Assembly (NCBI GenBank): GCA_965205535.1 | Contig: CBDBHH010000005.1 | Span: 310,001 to 374,000 of the forward strand | Length of the DNA stretch: 64,000 bases | From: UBA8079 sp965205535 | GTDB taxonomy: Bacteria; Pseudomonadota; Alphaproteobacteria; UBA6615 | Direction of reading: 5' to 3' | Part shown: one piece after another, positions 26,412-35,337 of the stretch | How the letters are laid out: every line of letters begins with the position of its first letter | How positions within the stretch are numbered: position 1 is the stretch's first letter | Notes under the pieces: model-generated | The model's database searches: none | The model's input: the letters and a program-made list of their open reading frames with translations, nothing else | Told to the model about the DNA's origin: nothing | Position numbers and translations under genes: made by a program

Positions 26412-27795
26412 GGGTCGCTGCCTCTCCGCCGGCCTTCCGGCCGAACACCGTGCCGATCGTCATCCCGATACCGGCAAGATATCCCTGCCCCAGGATATTG
26501 CCGGCCATGATCTCGCCGGCCGCGAACATATTGGCGGCGGGCTTACCATCGGCCATCTGCATGCGTGCACCGCCGTCAACAGTGACACCCAGATAGGTGA
26601 AGGTGATGCCCGGACGCAGCGGATATCCATAGAAGGGCGGCGTGTCGAGTGGACGGGCCCAGTGTGACTTGTCGACGGCCAGCCCCTCGGTCCGGCAGTC
26701 GTCATGTTCGGTATGGTCGAAACTCCCGGGCCGGCAGGCGCCATTGAACTGACTGATCGTCGCGACGAGTTTGTCGGGGTCAAGCTCAAGCAGTTCCGCC
26801 AGTTCCTCAATCGTGTCTGCCTTGAACGGCGGGAATATCGACGGCATGAACAGCTCGTAACTCTTCGCGTCGATCAGCGAGTAGGCGATCTGGTCGGGCT
26901 GCGACGCCACGAGCCGCCCCCAGATGGCGTAACGCTTGGGCCAAAAATCCTCGCCTTCGTCATAGAAACGCTCAGCGTCACGATTCACCACGATCGAGAA
27001 CGGTACGCAGTCGAGGCGGGTGGCGATCCCGCCATCGAACTTTGGTGCGCGGGCATCGATCGCCACCGCGTGGCACTGGTCGGCCTCGCCGACCGGCTGC
27101 ACGCCATGGTCGAGGAGCAGGCGCAACAGACCACCGGTCGCATAGGGTGTACCGCGAATCAGGAAATTCCGTGCCGCCGGGCCCCAGGCATCTTCGAGCC
27201 AATCGATATTCGCCTGAAATCCGCCTGCCGCCGCGACAAAGCTGCGCCCCGAAACAGTTTCAACAAAACCGCGCGATCGGATCTTCGCGCTGTTGAAGAA
27301 CCCGTCCTCGATGTCTACCGACACGATCTCGGTGTCGTAGCGAATCTCCACACCCAGCCGTTCGGCCGTACGATAAAGCGCGTTCAGGAGCGCTTTGCCG
27401 CCGCCCAGGAAAAACGGGTTGGTTCGGCTCAGGGAAAGAGTGCCGCCGAGCGACTTCTGGAACCGCACGCCGCGATGACCCAGCCACCGGGTCAGATCCT
27501 TCGACTCGCGGATGGCCTGGCGCGCCAGCACCTCATTCGTACGCCCGCCGGTCACGCGCAACAGGTCCTCGAAATACTCATCCTCGTCATAGGTGCCCGT
27601 CAGCACGCCCACCGGTGCATCATGGGCACAACGAAGGTTGCGTGTATGACGCGAGTTACCGCCACGCATTTCTTTCGGTGCGGCCTCGCACACCAGGACC
27701 CGCGCGCCCTTCTCGGCAGCCGCAATCGCCGCGCACATGGCCGCGTTGCCGCCACCGGCGACCAGCACATCATATCGTTCGTTTTCGGCACTCAC
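26398..27795 (-). CDS. tcuA: FAD-dependent tricarballylate dehydrogenase TcuA
   Basis: 465 residues of the fumarate reductase/succinate dehydrogenase flavoprotein family. The FAD motif YDVLVAGGGNAAMCAAIAA is followed by GGNSRHTRNLRCAH, and the C-terminus ends with GEIMAGNILGQGYLAGIGMTIG, which closes the FAD site. In Salmonella the enzyme oxidises tricarballylate to cis-aconitate. Function here is inferred from family resemblance plus the adjacent TcuB, tricarboxylate transporter and aconitase; a related tricarboxylate could be the real substrate. Confidence 0.87.
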   Translation of the reverse strand: MSAENERYDVLVAGGGNAAMCAAIAAAEKGARVLVCEAAPKEMRGGNSRHTRNLRCAHDAPVGVLTGTYDEDEYFEDLLRVTGGRTNEVLARQAIRESKDLTRWLGHRGVRFQKSLGGTLSLSRTNPFFLGGGKALLNALYRTAERLGVEIRYDTEIVSVDIEDGFFNSAKIRSRGFVETVSGRSFVAAAGGFQANIDWLEDAWGPAARNFLIRGTPYATGGLLRLLLDHGVQPVGEADQCHAVAIDARAPKFDGGIATRLDCVPFSIVVNRDAERFYDEGEDFWPKRYAIWGRLVASQPDQIAYSLIDAKSYELFMPSIFPPFKADTIEELAELLELDPDKLVATISQFNGACRPGSFDHTEHDDCRTEGLAVDKSHWARPLDTPPFYGYPLRPGITFTYLGVTVDGGARMQMADGKPAANMFAAGEIMAGNILGQGYLAGIGMTIGTVFGRKAGGEAATHARN

Positions 27796-27818
27796 CTTGG
27801 CACAGTGTCCTGCTTGGG

Positions 27819-28904
27819 TTAGCTCCAGACGGAAGACGGCACATACAGGGTGCCCTCGGCGAGTTTCCGCGCGGTGCGAAGCAGACCTGCCGATACGACC
27901 TCGAAACCGTCATTCATGCGGTAGTCCACGAGCACATCGATCTCTCCCGAGGGATGCTCCAAAGTCACTCTCGCAGGGACCTCCTCGGGGCGCACCGCGA
28001 GTCCGTCGGCAACAGTGCCCGGGGTGAGCGCGCAACAGGCCAGGCATTGCGAACCGGTCACCGCCATCGTGGGGTGTGTCTTCCACGGCATAAAATAGCG
28101 GGTCGCCATCGTACCCCCATCGCGCGGCGGCGCAACGATCGCGAATTTGGGTGTAACGGAACGGGTTACGTCACCCATCCCCATAAGCTCACCGGCCTTC
28201 TGTCGGATGATTTCGAACTGCGCAAAGAAATCCGTGTTGGCGTCAAGCTCGTCCCGACTTTCGTAACCCGTCATGCCAAACGCGTCTGCACGCGCGATCA
28301 CGATCGGCATCGCGACATCCATACAGGTTACGGCAATGCCATCGATATCGTCGGTCAGGTTGCCCGTCGGGAGAAACGCACCCGTCACCGAGCCTGCAAC
28401 GTCCATAAATGCGAGCTCGATCGGCGCTGCAGTGCCCGGGACGCCGTCGATGGCCGCATCGCCTTCATACTCGATAGCACCACCCGGGGTCCGGACCTTG
28501 GCGGCAACACGTGCGCCCGTATTCACGGCGCGGATGTTGATCGTCGTGACGTCGCCTTTCGGTTCGATTAGGCCCATCTCGAGCGCAGCGGGGCCGACCC
28601 CGGACATGATATTTCCGCAGGTCGGCTTGTAGTCCACTTCACGTTCCTCGACCGCAACCTGCGCGAAGAAATAGTCGATATCCGCCCAATCATCGTCGGA
28701 CCGTGAAAGCATGGCCACCTTGGTCGTCACCGACGCACCGCCGCCGATACCATCGATATTCAGTGGATGGCCGGCACCCACCGCCGAGATCAGGATCTCG
28801 CTGAGCGTGTCCAGGTCTTCTGGCAGGTCCGCACGGTTGAAATACGGTCCGCGCGAAGTACCCCCGCGCAAGAAGAGATAGGGGATGCCGGTCTGGGTCA
28901 TCAC
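27819..28904 (-). CDS. PrpF/GalD-like isomerase (aconitate isomerase or 4-oxalomesaconate tautomerase family)
   Basis: 361 residues with the diaminopimelate-epimerase-like double fold of the PrpF family: N-terminal PYLFLRGGTSRGPYF, first active-site Cys in KPTCGNIMSGVGP, and second half GSQCLACCALTPGTVADG. Members move a double bond or isomerise cis/trans unsaturated tricarboxylates (PrpF: 2-methylaconitate; GalD: 4-oxalomesaconate). Between tcuA and the transporter, interconversion of trans- and cis-aconitate is the most natural guess. It begins 6 bases after the transporter gene. Confidence 0.82.
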   Translation of the reverse strand: MMTQTGIPYLFLRGGTSRGPYFNRADLPEDLDTLSEILISAVGAGHPLNIDGIGGGASVTTKVAMLSRSDDDWADIDYFFAQVAVEEREVDYKPTCGNIMSGVGPAALEMGLIEPKGDVTTINIRAVNTGARVAAKVRTPGGAIEYEGDAAIDGVPGTAAPIELAFMDVAGSVTGAFLPTGNLTDDIDGIAVTCMDVAMPIVIARADAFGMTGYESRDELDANTDFFAQFEIIRQKAGELMGMGDVTRSVTPKFAIVAPPRDGGTMATRYFMPWKTHPTMAVTGSQCLACCALTPGTVADGLAVRPEEVPARVTLEHPSGEIDVLVDYRMNDGFEVVSAGLLRTARKLAEGTLYVPSSVWS

Positions 28905-28910
28905 ACGCTC

Positions 28911-30926
28911 CTATTTGAGCGGCCAGGGCAGGTCCACGAGTGACTGCAGCAGCCCCGGCGGGAAATCACGATTAAGGATGGACGCCATGCCCATCATGAA
29001 TCCGATGCCGATGGCCGACAGCAGGAACGTCCGAGCCCATCCGAGCCCGGCTCGGACGCGCAGGAAGGCCGCAAGGAACACGGCAAGTGCCAGGATGAAG
29101 CCCAGCAGCGAGGCCAGAATCAGCAACCCGGCAAACCAGGCCAGCGTTCCCCACAAACCATGCGGCGCATCCGCATCCTCACCACTCGCTTCGCGGTCCG
29201 CGAAGATCGTGGCGCCTTCCGGTGCCCGCATCATCTGCAGCAGGAGCGCCACGCAGCACACGATCGCAACCAGCGAGATCGTGATCGGGAAAATCCGATC
29301 GGTCTGGATGGTGATCGCCTGGGCGTTGAAGAAGGTAACGACAAAATAGGCCGTGATCGCGAGCAGGAAAATCAGCGGTGCGCGTTTCGCGCCGGTAGGC
29401 GTTTCACCTTCCGGCATGATCGACTTGGCCTGGCGCAGGCCAACCACGACGGACACGACCGTAATGGCCAGCAACACCAACACGATGTCGCTGAAAATAT
29501 ACTCCATGCCGGCTTCGGTCCCGCGCCGGAACTTGCTGGCGGCGACCTGATAGGCCTGGAAACTAAAATTCTCCGCCTGGGTCGACAGCACGAAGCCGAT
29601 CAGGAAAGCCGGGCGCGACCAGTCGAAACGGCGCAGCATGATCCCGATCAGGCCGATGGCAAACAACGCGGCCAGATCTCCCAACGATTGCCGCGACTGG
29701 AAGGCAGCAAACGAGATCATCATGAACAGGAACGGCGCCAGCAACGTAAAGCGAATTGTCGTGAGCTTCGCAATGCCGCCCGACAGCATGATGCACAAGC
29801 CCGCGCCGACGACGTTGGCGAGCGCCAACGACCAGACGATCGTGTAGGTCACATCGAGATTGTTGGTAATCAGCTGAGGGCCGACATCAAAGCCCAGCAA
29901 CGCAACGCCGCCGATGAAAATCGCCATCGAACCGGAACCGGGAATGCCAAAGATGAGTGTCGGCACCAAGCTGCCGCCTTCCTTGGCGTTGTTCGAGCTT
30001 TCCGGGCCGATCACGCCGCGAATCTCGCCCTTTCCGAACTCGCTTTTGTCCTTTGTGGTCTGGACGGTGTGGCCATAGGCGATCCAGTCGACAACTGAAC
30101 CGCCGAGGCCCGGGATCACGCCCACGAGGACTCCGATCACCGAGCAGCGAATGGAAAGCCAGATGTTCGCCCACCAGTCGCGAATGCCCGTCATCCAGCC
30201 CGCACCGAGCGTGGCATCCTTGGCAATCGAGCGATCCTGGCGCAGCAACGCGACGATCTCGGGAATGGCGAAGATTCCCAGTCCGACGATCACCAGCTTC
30301 AGGCCGTCGGTCAGATAGGGAATGTCATAGGTCGACATGCGGAGACTGCCGCCGGCATCCGCCTCACCGATGGTGCCGACCAGCAAACCGAGACAGGCTG
30401 CGGCAAGGCCCTTCAACGGTAGCCGACCCGCGAGGATCGCGACCATCGACAGGCCGAGGATCGTGATCATCAGCATCTCTGGCAGGCCGAAGGCCAGCAC
30501 GATGGGACGCGCAACAAGGATAAAGAAAGTCAGGACCGTAGCCCCGAAGAGCCCGCCGAACAGGGAGGATATGAAAGCCGCGGAGAGCGCGCGCGCCGCC
30601 TCGCCTTTCTTGGCGAGCGGAAAACCGTCGAGAACCGTTGCCTGGGAAGCCGAAGAGCCAGGTATTCCCATCAACACGGACGCAAATGTATCGGATGTCG
30701 GGACCACCGCGACCAGCCCGACCATCAATGCGAGGCCGGAGATCGGCTCCATGCCGAAAACAAACGGAAGAACGAGGCTCAGACCGGCGATGCCGCCAAG
30801 TCCCGGAAATACACCGACAGCGAGTCCGAGCAACACGCCCATTATCAGGAAAATAATCTGTTCCGGCTGCAGGATGAGGGCGAATGCCTCACCGAGTGCC
30901 GGCAGCGCTGTTGCAAACAGTTCCAT
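28911..30926 (-). CDS. tripartite tricarboxylate transporter, fused TctA-TctB membrane subunits
   Basis: About 671 residues. Residues 1-500 are TctA-like with two glycine-rich signatures, VGVFPGLGGIAGLS and VGVIPGLGGSVVDW, typical of the TctA inverted repeat, and about 10-12 membrane helices. After a polar linker (about residues 510-525), four more helices plus a charged loop match TctB, usually a separate protein of about 150 residues. The pair forms the sodium- or proton-driven channel fed by TctC. ATG 30926 is chosen because GGGGAG lies upstream; an in-frame TTG at 30944 overlaps that site. Confidence 0.88.
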   Translation of the reverse strand: MELFATALPALGEAFALILQPEQIIFLIMGVLLGLAVGVFPGLGGIAGLSLVLPFVFGMEPISGLALMVGLVAVVPTSDTFASVLMGIPGSSASQATVLDGFPLAKKGEAARALSAAFISSLFGGLFGATVLTFFILVARPIVLAFGLPEMLMITILGLSMVAILAGRLPLKGLAAACLGLLVGTIGEADAGGSLRMSTYDIPYLTDGLKLVIVGLGIFAIPEIVALLRQDRSIAKDATLGAGWMTGIRDWWANIWLSIRCSVIGVLVGVIPGLGGSVVDWIAYGHTVQTTKDKSEFGKGEIRGVIGPESSNNAKEGGSLVPTLIFGIPGSGSMAIFIGGVALLGFDVGPQLITNNLDVTYTIVWSLALANVVGAGLCIMLSGGIAKLTTIRFTLLAPFLFMMISFAAFQSRQSLGDLAALFAIGLIGIMLRRFDWSRPAFLIGFVLSTQAENFSFQAYQVAASKFRRGTEAGMEYIFSDIVLVLLAITVVSVVVGLRQAKSIMPEGETPTGAKRAPLIFLLAITAYFVVTFFNAQAITIQTDRIFPITISLVAIVCCVALLLQMMRAPEGATIFADREASGEDADAPHGLWGTLAWFAGLLILASLLGFILALAVFLAAFLRVRAGLGWARTFLLSAIGIGFMMGMASILNRDFPPGLLQSLVDLPWPLK

Positions 30927-30960
30927 GGCCTTTGCTCCCCCCAAAAAGGCTCAAACTGTT

Positions 30961-30992
30961 GGATGGGCCCCCTCCATAGAGGAGGCCCATCC
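30961..30992 (-). promoter_or_regulatory. intercistronic stem-loop between tctC and tctAB
   Basis: GGATGGG (30961-30967) pairs with CCCATCC (30986-30992), and CCTCC (30971-30975) pairs with GGAGG (30981-30985) inside it. It lies just after the tctC stop and before tctAB, with no strong T-run, so it may protect the upstream mRNA or weaken read-through, keeping binding protein in excess over permease. Confidence 0.6.
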
Positions 30993-30999
30993 AGGGTAC

Positions 31000-32106
31000 T
31001 TACTTCTTCAGCGTAACGCCGTAGCGCTCTTCCAGCCAGTTGGTGACAAACGCTTTTGCAGAGGCGGGGACCTTGGTGGCGCTATCCAGCGCACCCTTGG
31101 CCTCATCACCGGTCATCTGCGGGTAGACACCGAGACGGGCCTTGGAAATTTCACCAAAGTCAGCCCGGGCCTTCACCTTCTCGAACGCAGCGGTGTAGGT
31201 CGCAATGGCGTCCTGCGGTGCGCCGTTCGGGAGGAAGACCATCTTCTGTGCCGGGAAACCAGCAATGAAGAACGCCTTCCAGGCATCCCACTTCTCACCC
31301 GACGTTTCGCAACCGGCGGTCGCCTCGCAAACTTCTTTGAAGGTCGCGATGTCCGGGAAGGTCGGGTCACGCACGATGCCGCCATTCGCGTCCAGTGCGC
31401 CCCAGGTCATCATCGGAACGGCCTTGCCGTCTTTCACCAGCGGGGTCACGCCCTTCAGATAGGAAGATGACGTCTGGTAATCGATGTTGGCTTCGCCACG
31501 CTCGAACATTAGGCGGCCATCACCGCGGCCCTTGATGCCGAAGACCGGCTCGACCCTCAGACCGAGCATCTCCCAGGCCAGAAGCGGCACGAGATCGAGA
31601 CGCGTCGCACCCTGAGAGCCGTAGATGAAGTCAACATCCTTGAGCGCGTTGGCAGAGCCGTTGAACTTCTTCGCCAGATCCGGCGGCAGGTAGGCAACGC
31701 CACCGGTGCCGGACGCCAGCACCACGTTCCAGTCGCCATACTCATACTTCACGCGCGGATCGCCGAGCAGATAAGGAAACTGGGTCGAGCCAGACGAACC
31801 GAAGATCGTCGTGCCATCGTCATATTTCTGCTGCTGGAAGAAGTTCGCGCCCTTGGTCGAACCCGCACCCGGCATGAATTTCACGACGACGGTCGGTTTG
31901 CCCGGCAGCGCTTCAGACAGGAGCGGCGCATAGAAGTTCGCCCATTTGGCCGATCCGCCGGACTCCGAGAACGGAATGATCCATTCTACTGTCTTGCCCG
32001 AGAGATCGATCCCCTGGGCGCTGGCAACATTTGGCATGGCAAAGGAAGCAGCCGCAGCCGCCGCGAGACTCAACGCCACCCGACGGGTGGATTTGAATGT
32101 GTTCAT
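31000..32106 (-). CDS. TctC-type periplasmic tricarboxylate-binding protein
   Basis: 368 residues. The signal peptide is clear (RRVALSLAAAAAASFAMPNVASAQG, cleavage after ASA near residue 30). The mature start GIDLSGKTVEWIIPFSESGGSAKWANF matches the conserved beta1-loop of TTT binding proteins that grips carboxylates (usually P-x-x-x-G-G-x-x-D). It is the first gene of the operon and has GGGAGA before ATG 32106. It delivers the substrate to the TctA-TctB fusion. It is somewhat longer than the usual 320-330 residues. Confidence 0.87.
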   Translation of the reverse strand: MNTFKSTRRVALSLAAAAAASFAMPNVASAQGIDLSGKTVEWIIPFSESGGSAKWANFYAPLLSEALPGKPTVVVKFMPGAGSTKGANFFQQQKYDDGTTIFGSSGSTQFPYLLGDPRVKYEYGDWNVVLASGTGGVAYLPPDLAKKFNGSANALKDVDFIYGSQGATRLDLVPLLAWEMLGLRVEPVFGIKGRGDGRLMFERGEANIDYQTSSSYLKGVTPLVKDGKAVPMMTWGALDANGGIVRDPTFPDIATFKEVCEATAGCETSGEKWDAWKAFFIAGFPAQKMVFLPNGAPQDAIATYTAAFEKVKARADFGEISKARLGVYPQMTGDEAKGALDSATKVPASAKAFVTNWLEERYGVTLKK

Positions 32107-32237
32107 TGTTTTCTCCCAATCACCGGCAGATCGGCTATGCCATCGGCCGGAACGTTGTTCTCCGAGGTATACAGACTCCCCGGTTGATCTCGCGAGCGTG
32201 GCACGTCAACCTTTCATCAACCTTGCAAGGTGAGCAA
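32107..32237. promoter_or_regulatory. divergent control region tctC / response regulator
   Basis: 131 bases separate the two divergent start codons, so both promoters must lie here. A perfect 10-base palindrome CCTTGCAAGG (32221-32230) covers the ribosome-binding site of the response-regulator gene, and CTCGCGAG lies at about 32189-32196. Either may be a regulator site. No clear -35/-10 pair was identified. Confidence 0.55.
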
Positions 32238-32912
32238 ATGCGTATCGCGCTGATCGAAGACAACGAACCTCTGGCCAAGGGTATCGCCTATCAACTTCGC
32301 GATGCAGGTCACGCCGTCGATCTTGTCTCCGACGGCGCCGAGGCGGATACATTTCTGGCCCAGGAGGGCGCCGATCTGATCGTGCTGGATATCAACCTGC
32401 CCGGTCTGGACGGACTGTCGGTGCTGCGCCGCGTGCGAGCGCGGGGCGACGAGACACCGGTCATCCTGCTGACGGCGCGCTCGGAAACCGACGACCGGGT
32501 ACGCGGCCTCGATGCCGGCGCCGACGACTACCTCGTCAAGCCGTTCGAGATCGAGGAGCTGGAAGCGCGCATCCGTGCCCTGTCGCGCCGGCGACCGACC
32601 ACGACGATCGCGCGCACGGCGGTGGGCGCGCTCGAATATGATCAACAGTCACGCCAGCTGTTCGACGGCGATCAGCCGCTGGCTATCCCACGGCGCGAGA
32701 TTTCCGTCCTCGAATGCCTGCTCGAGAATCGTGACCACCTGGTCTCGAAGACATCTATCCTCAATCATGTTTATGGCATCGGCTCGGAGGTCGAGGAATC
32801 GGTGGTCGAGGTACATGTCTCCCGGCTGCGCAAGCGCTTGGCGGGTCATGAAATCGGCATCCGAAACGCGCGCGGATTGGGCTACCAACTCGACGACGAG
32901 CGAAGGGGATGA
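32238..32912 (+). CDS. tctD: OmpR-family response regulator, TctD-like
   Basis: About 224 residues. The receiver domain has IEDNEP (acidic pocket), the phosphorylated Asp in VLDINLPGLDGL (about residue 51), TAR, and KPF with Lys near 101. The C-terminal winged helix ends with VVEVHVSRLRKRL and RGLGYQL. ATG 32238 follows AAGGTGAG. Its position, divergent from a tct operon and overlapping a TctE-like kinase, supports a TctD role: activating the transporter when tricarboxylate is sensed. Symbol is by context and family. Confidence 0.87.
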   Translation: MRIALIEDNEPLAKGIAYQLRDAGHAVDLVSDGAEADTFLAQEGADLIVLDINLPGLDGLSVLRRVRARGDETPVILLTARSETDDRVRGLDAGADDYLVKPFEIEELEARIRALSRRRPTTTIARTAVGALEYDQQSRQLFDGDQPLAIPRREISVLECLLENRDHLVSKTSILNHVYGIGSEVEESVVEVHVSRLRKRLAGHEIGIRNARGLGYQLDDERRG

Positions 32913-34276
32913 CGCCCCTCTCGCTGCGCAGCCGGCTCGCGCTGATCATCCTGGTGCCACTGATCGTGATCTCAATCGTCGCTGGATACTGGCGGTTTAC
33001 GGTTGCGCGACAGACAGCGGAAGAGCTTTTCGACCGCACGCTGCTTGCATCAAGCCTCGCGATCGCACGTGACATCGCTGTGTCCGGCGGTGATGCGTTG
33101 TCGGAAACCACCCGCGACCTGATGCGCGACACCTCCGGCGGCCAGATCTTCTACCATGTGCATGGGCCGGATGGGGTGTTCATCACCGGCTATGCGACAC
33201 CGCCGGTCGCACCGGCGGGCGTCGCACAAGTCGAAGGCATCCCGATCTTCTTCGAGGCGGTCTATCGCGGCGAGGATGTGCGGGTGGTACGCCTGCGTGA
33301 GGCTGGCGAGGTCGACGGCATCACCGGCATCTCGACAGTGACCATCTGGCAAACTTTTGGTGCACGCAACCAGTTCGTCCGTGAACTGGCCGTCCGCGCG
33401 ATCCTGCTCATGGCGAGCCTGATCGCAACGGTCGCGGCGGTCGTTTGGCTGGGGATCAATTTCGGTCTACGTCCACTCACCGATTTGCAGCGTGCGATTT
33501 CACGTCGTTCGAGCGATGAACTGGGAGAGATAAAACGGCCCATGCCGCCGGAGGTACGTGGAATTGTATCGACCCTGAACAAACTGTTCGGCCAGCTTGA
33601 GATGTCCATCAAGGCGCGTGACGTGTTCATCTCCGATGCGGCACACCAGCTGCGCAATCCGATCGCAGGTGTGCTTTCGATGGCCGAGGCGGTGCGCTCG
33701 GCACCCACCAGCGACGACGCGGCCGAGCGAACGACCGAACTGGTTGATGCCGCACGTCATGCCAGCCGTCTCGCAAACCAGATGCTGTCCTACGAGCGTG
33801 CGCGGGCAAGCGCCGAGTCACGCCAGAGACACGCATTCGATCTCGTCGACGTTGTGCGTGACGTCGTGGCGCGTAACACCAGCAAAGTCGCGGCGTGTGG
33901 GGTCGAGCTGGAGACGAAATTCGAATACCAGGCGCTTACGCTTCACGGCGAGGAGATGTTGTTAGCCGAGGCGATCGAGAATTTACTCGACAACGCCCTC
34001 AAGCATGCGGGGCCGGACCTTTCGCACATCCGCGTGGAAACCGGCCGCGACCCAGGCCAGATCTGGCTTTCGGTTTGCGACGATGGACGCGGCATCGACG
34101 CAGCGGACCGGGTCCAGGCGTTTGAGCGATTTCGACAGCTTGCACCTGGGCAGGGCAGCGGCCTGGGGTTATCGATTGTCGAAACCGTCGCCCAGAGCCA
34201 CGGCGGAAGCGTGGTCATCGAGGACGTCGAAAAGGGCACGCGCATTACAATGCGATTTCCCGATACCGCTGCCTAA
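32909..34276 (+). CDS. tctE: sensor histidine kinase, TctE-like
   Basis: 455 residues. TM1 at about 10-28, periplasmic region with ASSLAIARDIAVSGGD and GGQIFYHVHGPDGVFITGY as in the 2CSK_N sensor domain of TctE, TM2 at about 165-185, HAMP-like linker, HisKA box DAAHQLRNPIAGVLSM with the phospho-accepting His, and a HATPase with NLLDNALKH, DDGRGI and GQGSGLGLSIV. The ATG overlaps the regulator stop (ATGA), so the pair is coupled. It should sense external tricarboxylates and phosphorylate the upstream regulator. Confidence 0.88.
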   Translation: MTPLSLRSRLALIILVPLIVISIVAGYWRFTVARQTAEELFDRTLLASSLAIARDIAVSGGDALSETTRDLMRDTSGGQIFYHVHGPDGVFITGYATPPVAPAGVAQVEGIPIFFEAVYRGEDVRVVRLREAGEVDGITGISTVTIWQTFGARNQFVRELAVRAILLMASLIATVAAVVWLGINFGLRPLTDLQRAISRRSSDELGEIKRPMPPEVRGIVSTLNKLFGQLEMSIKARDVFISDAAHQLRNPIAGVLSMAEAVRSAPTSDDAAERTTELVDAARHASRLANQMLSYERARASAESRQRHAFDLVDVVRDVVARNTSKVAACGVELETKFEYQALTLHGEEMLLAEAIENLLDNALKHAGPDLSHIRVETGRDPGQIWLSVCDDGRGIDAADRVQAFERFRQLAPGQGSGLGLSIVETVAQSHGGSVVIEDVEKGTRITMRFPDTAA

Positions 34277-34282
34277 CCGGCG

Positions 34283-35002
34283 CTAGACGATCCCGTATAG
34301 CCCGAAGGCGGTCGCCAGCAAGTTCAGCGCCAACACGGTCAAGATCACTTTGATCCCGGTCGCAAACGTCGTCGCTGGCAGGCGGTTGAGCACCAGGCTG
34401 CCTAGATAGGTACCGACGACCGCGGCCAGCATCATCAACGCGATCAACCCGACCCAATCGGCAAACGCAAAGCCGAGGATACCGAACGTGACCACCTTGA
34501 GGATGTGCTGCGAACCCATGCAAACGGAATGGGTCGCAACAAGCTCTCTCGGACTATAGCCACGCTGATTGAGGAGGCCGGCAATGAATGTCCCGGTGGC
34601 GCCGAAAAACATGGTCAGGAAACTCGCGATGAGCCCGATCAATGCAACGATCAATCCGCCCTCGCTGACCAGCCGCATCTTCGGACCCCAGACCGTGTAG
34701 AGAATGAAAATAGCCAGACCACCCCTCAGGATATCGGCCGGTAACGCAACCACGACGCTGCCACCGAGGCCGATCCCAACAATACTTCCGAGACCGAAAT
34801 AGACGAAGGTCCGCCAGTCTATATGGGCATGCTGCAGCGTTGCGCGGGCCGCGTTGGCGCCGATCTGAACCGCCCCATGGACCGGGATGACGGCGGGCGT
34901 GGGCATGAGGGTCGCCATCACCGCCAACAAGACAATGCCCCCGCCGATGCCCGCCGCGCTCGTGATGAAGGCCCCGAGCAGGCTGACCCCGACCAGAATC
35001 AT
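34283..35002 (-). CDS. TauE/SafE (DUF81) family permease
   Basis: About 239 residues with roughly 7-8 hydrophobic segments. SAAGIGGGIVLL at the first helix and the symmetrical FFGATGTFIAGLL in the second half are the glycine-rich repeats of TauE/SafE proteins, which export sulfite, sulfoacetate or other organic anions. ATG 35002 is preferred because the upstream in-frame extension is polar and unconserved. It lies inside the tRNA-bounded island, convergent with the kinase; a role in carboxylate or anion balance is only a guess. Confidence 0.8.
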   Translation of the reverse strand: MILVGVSLLGAFITSAAGIGGGIVLLAVMATLMPTPAVIPVHGAVQIGANAARATLQHAHIDWRTFVYFGLGSIVGIGLGGSVVVALPADILRGGLAIFILYTVWGPKMRLVSEGGLIVALIGLIASFLTMFFGATGTFIAGLLNQRGYSPRELVATHSVCMGSQHILKVVTFGILGFAFADWVGLIALMMLAAVVGTYLGSLVLNRLPATTFATGIKVILTVLALNLLATAFGLYGIV

Positions 35003-35112
35003 GGAGGCGGTTCCATCAATACTGCTTGGCAGGAATTCCAACGGCCATATACTCCTGTAGAACTGCAATCCTCTGGCACCCCTTCTGGGGCAATAGGCTT
35101 GGGAGACGGCCC

Positions 35113-35337
35113 ATGGAGATCGAGAACCGGGCACTCGTCCTCGACATGATCGAGTGGATATCAGACGGGCCCCGTCCTTATAAAGACGTCATGGACGCGT
35201 GGCGCACATCATGCCCGCGCCTCACCGTGTGGGAAGATGCAGTCGACCACGGCTTCGTGGCGCGCCGAAACACAGATGCGCACGTCGCCGTGACCGACAA
35301 GGGCATGGCCCTTCTTCGCAACGAGGGTCGCCGCTAG
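35113..35337 (+). CDS. small protein, winged-helix-like, unknown function
   Basis: 74 residues: LDMIEWISDGPRPYKDVMDAWRTSCPRLTVWEDAVDHGFVARR ... VAVTDKGMALLR. The succession helix, helix-turn-helix, beta-wing and a C-terminal TDKG-x2-LL is what short MarR/PadR-like winged-helix proteins show. No ribosome-binding site stands out. Its stop overlaps the convergent aconitase stop by three bases. It could be a small regulator of the neighbouring genes. Confidence 0.65.
   Translation: MEIENRALVLDMIEWISDGPRPYKDVMDAWRTSCPRLTVWEDAVDHGFVARRNTDAHVAVTDKGMALLRNEGRR

Noticed and set aside
26704..27822. 372-codon + strand frame opposite tcuA
   Set aside because: Antisense shadow of a conserved flavoprotein gene.
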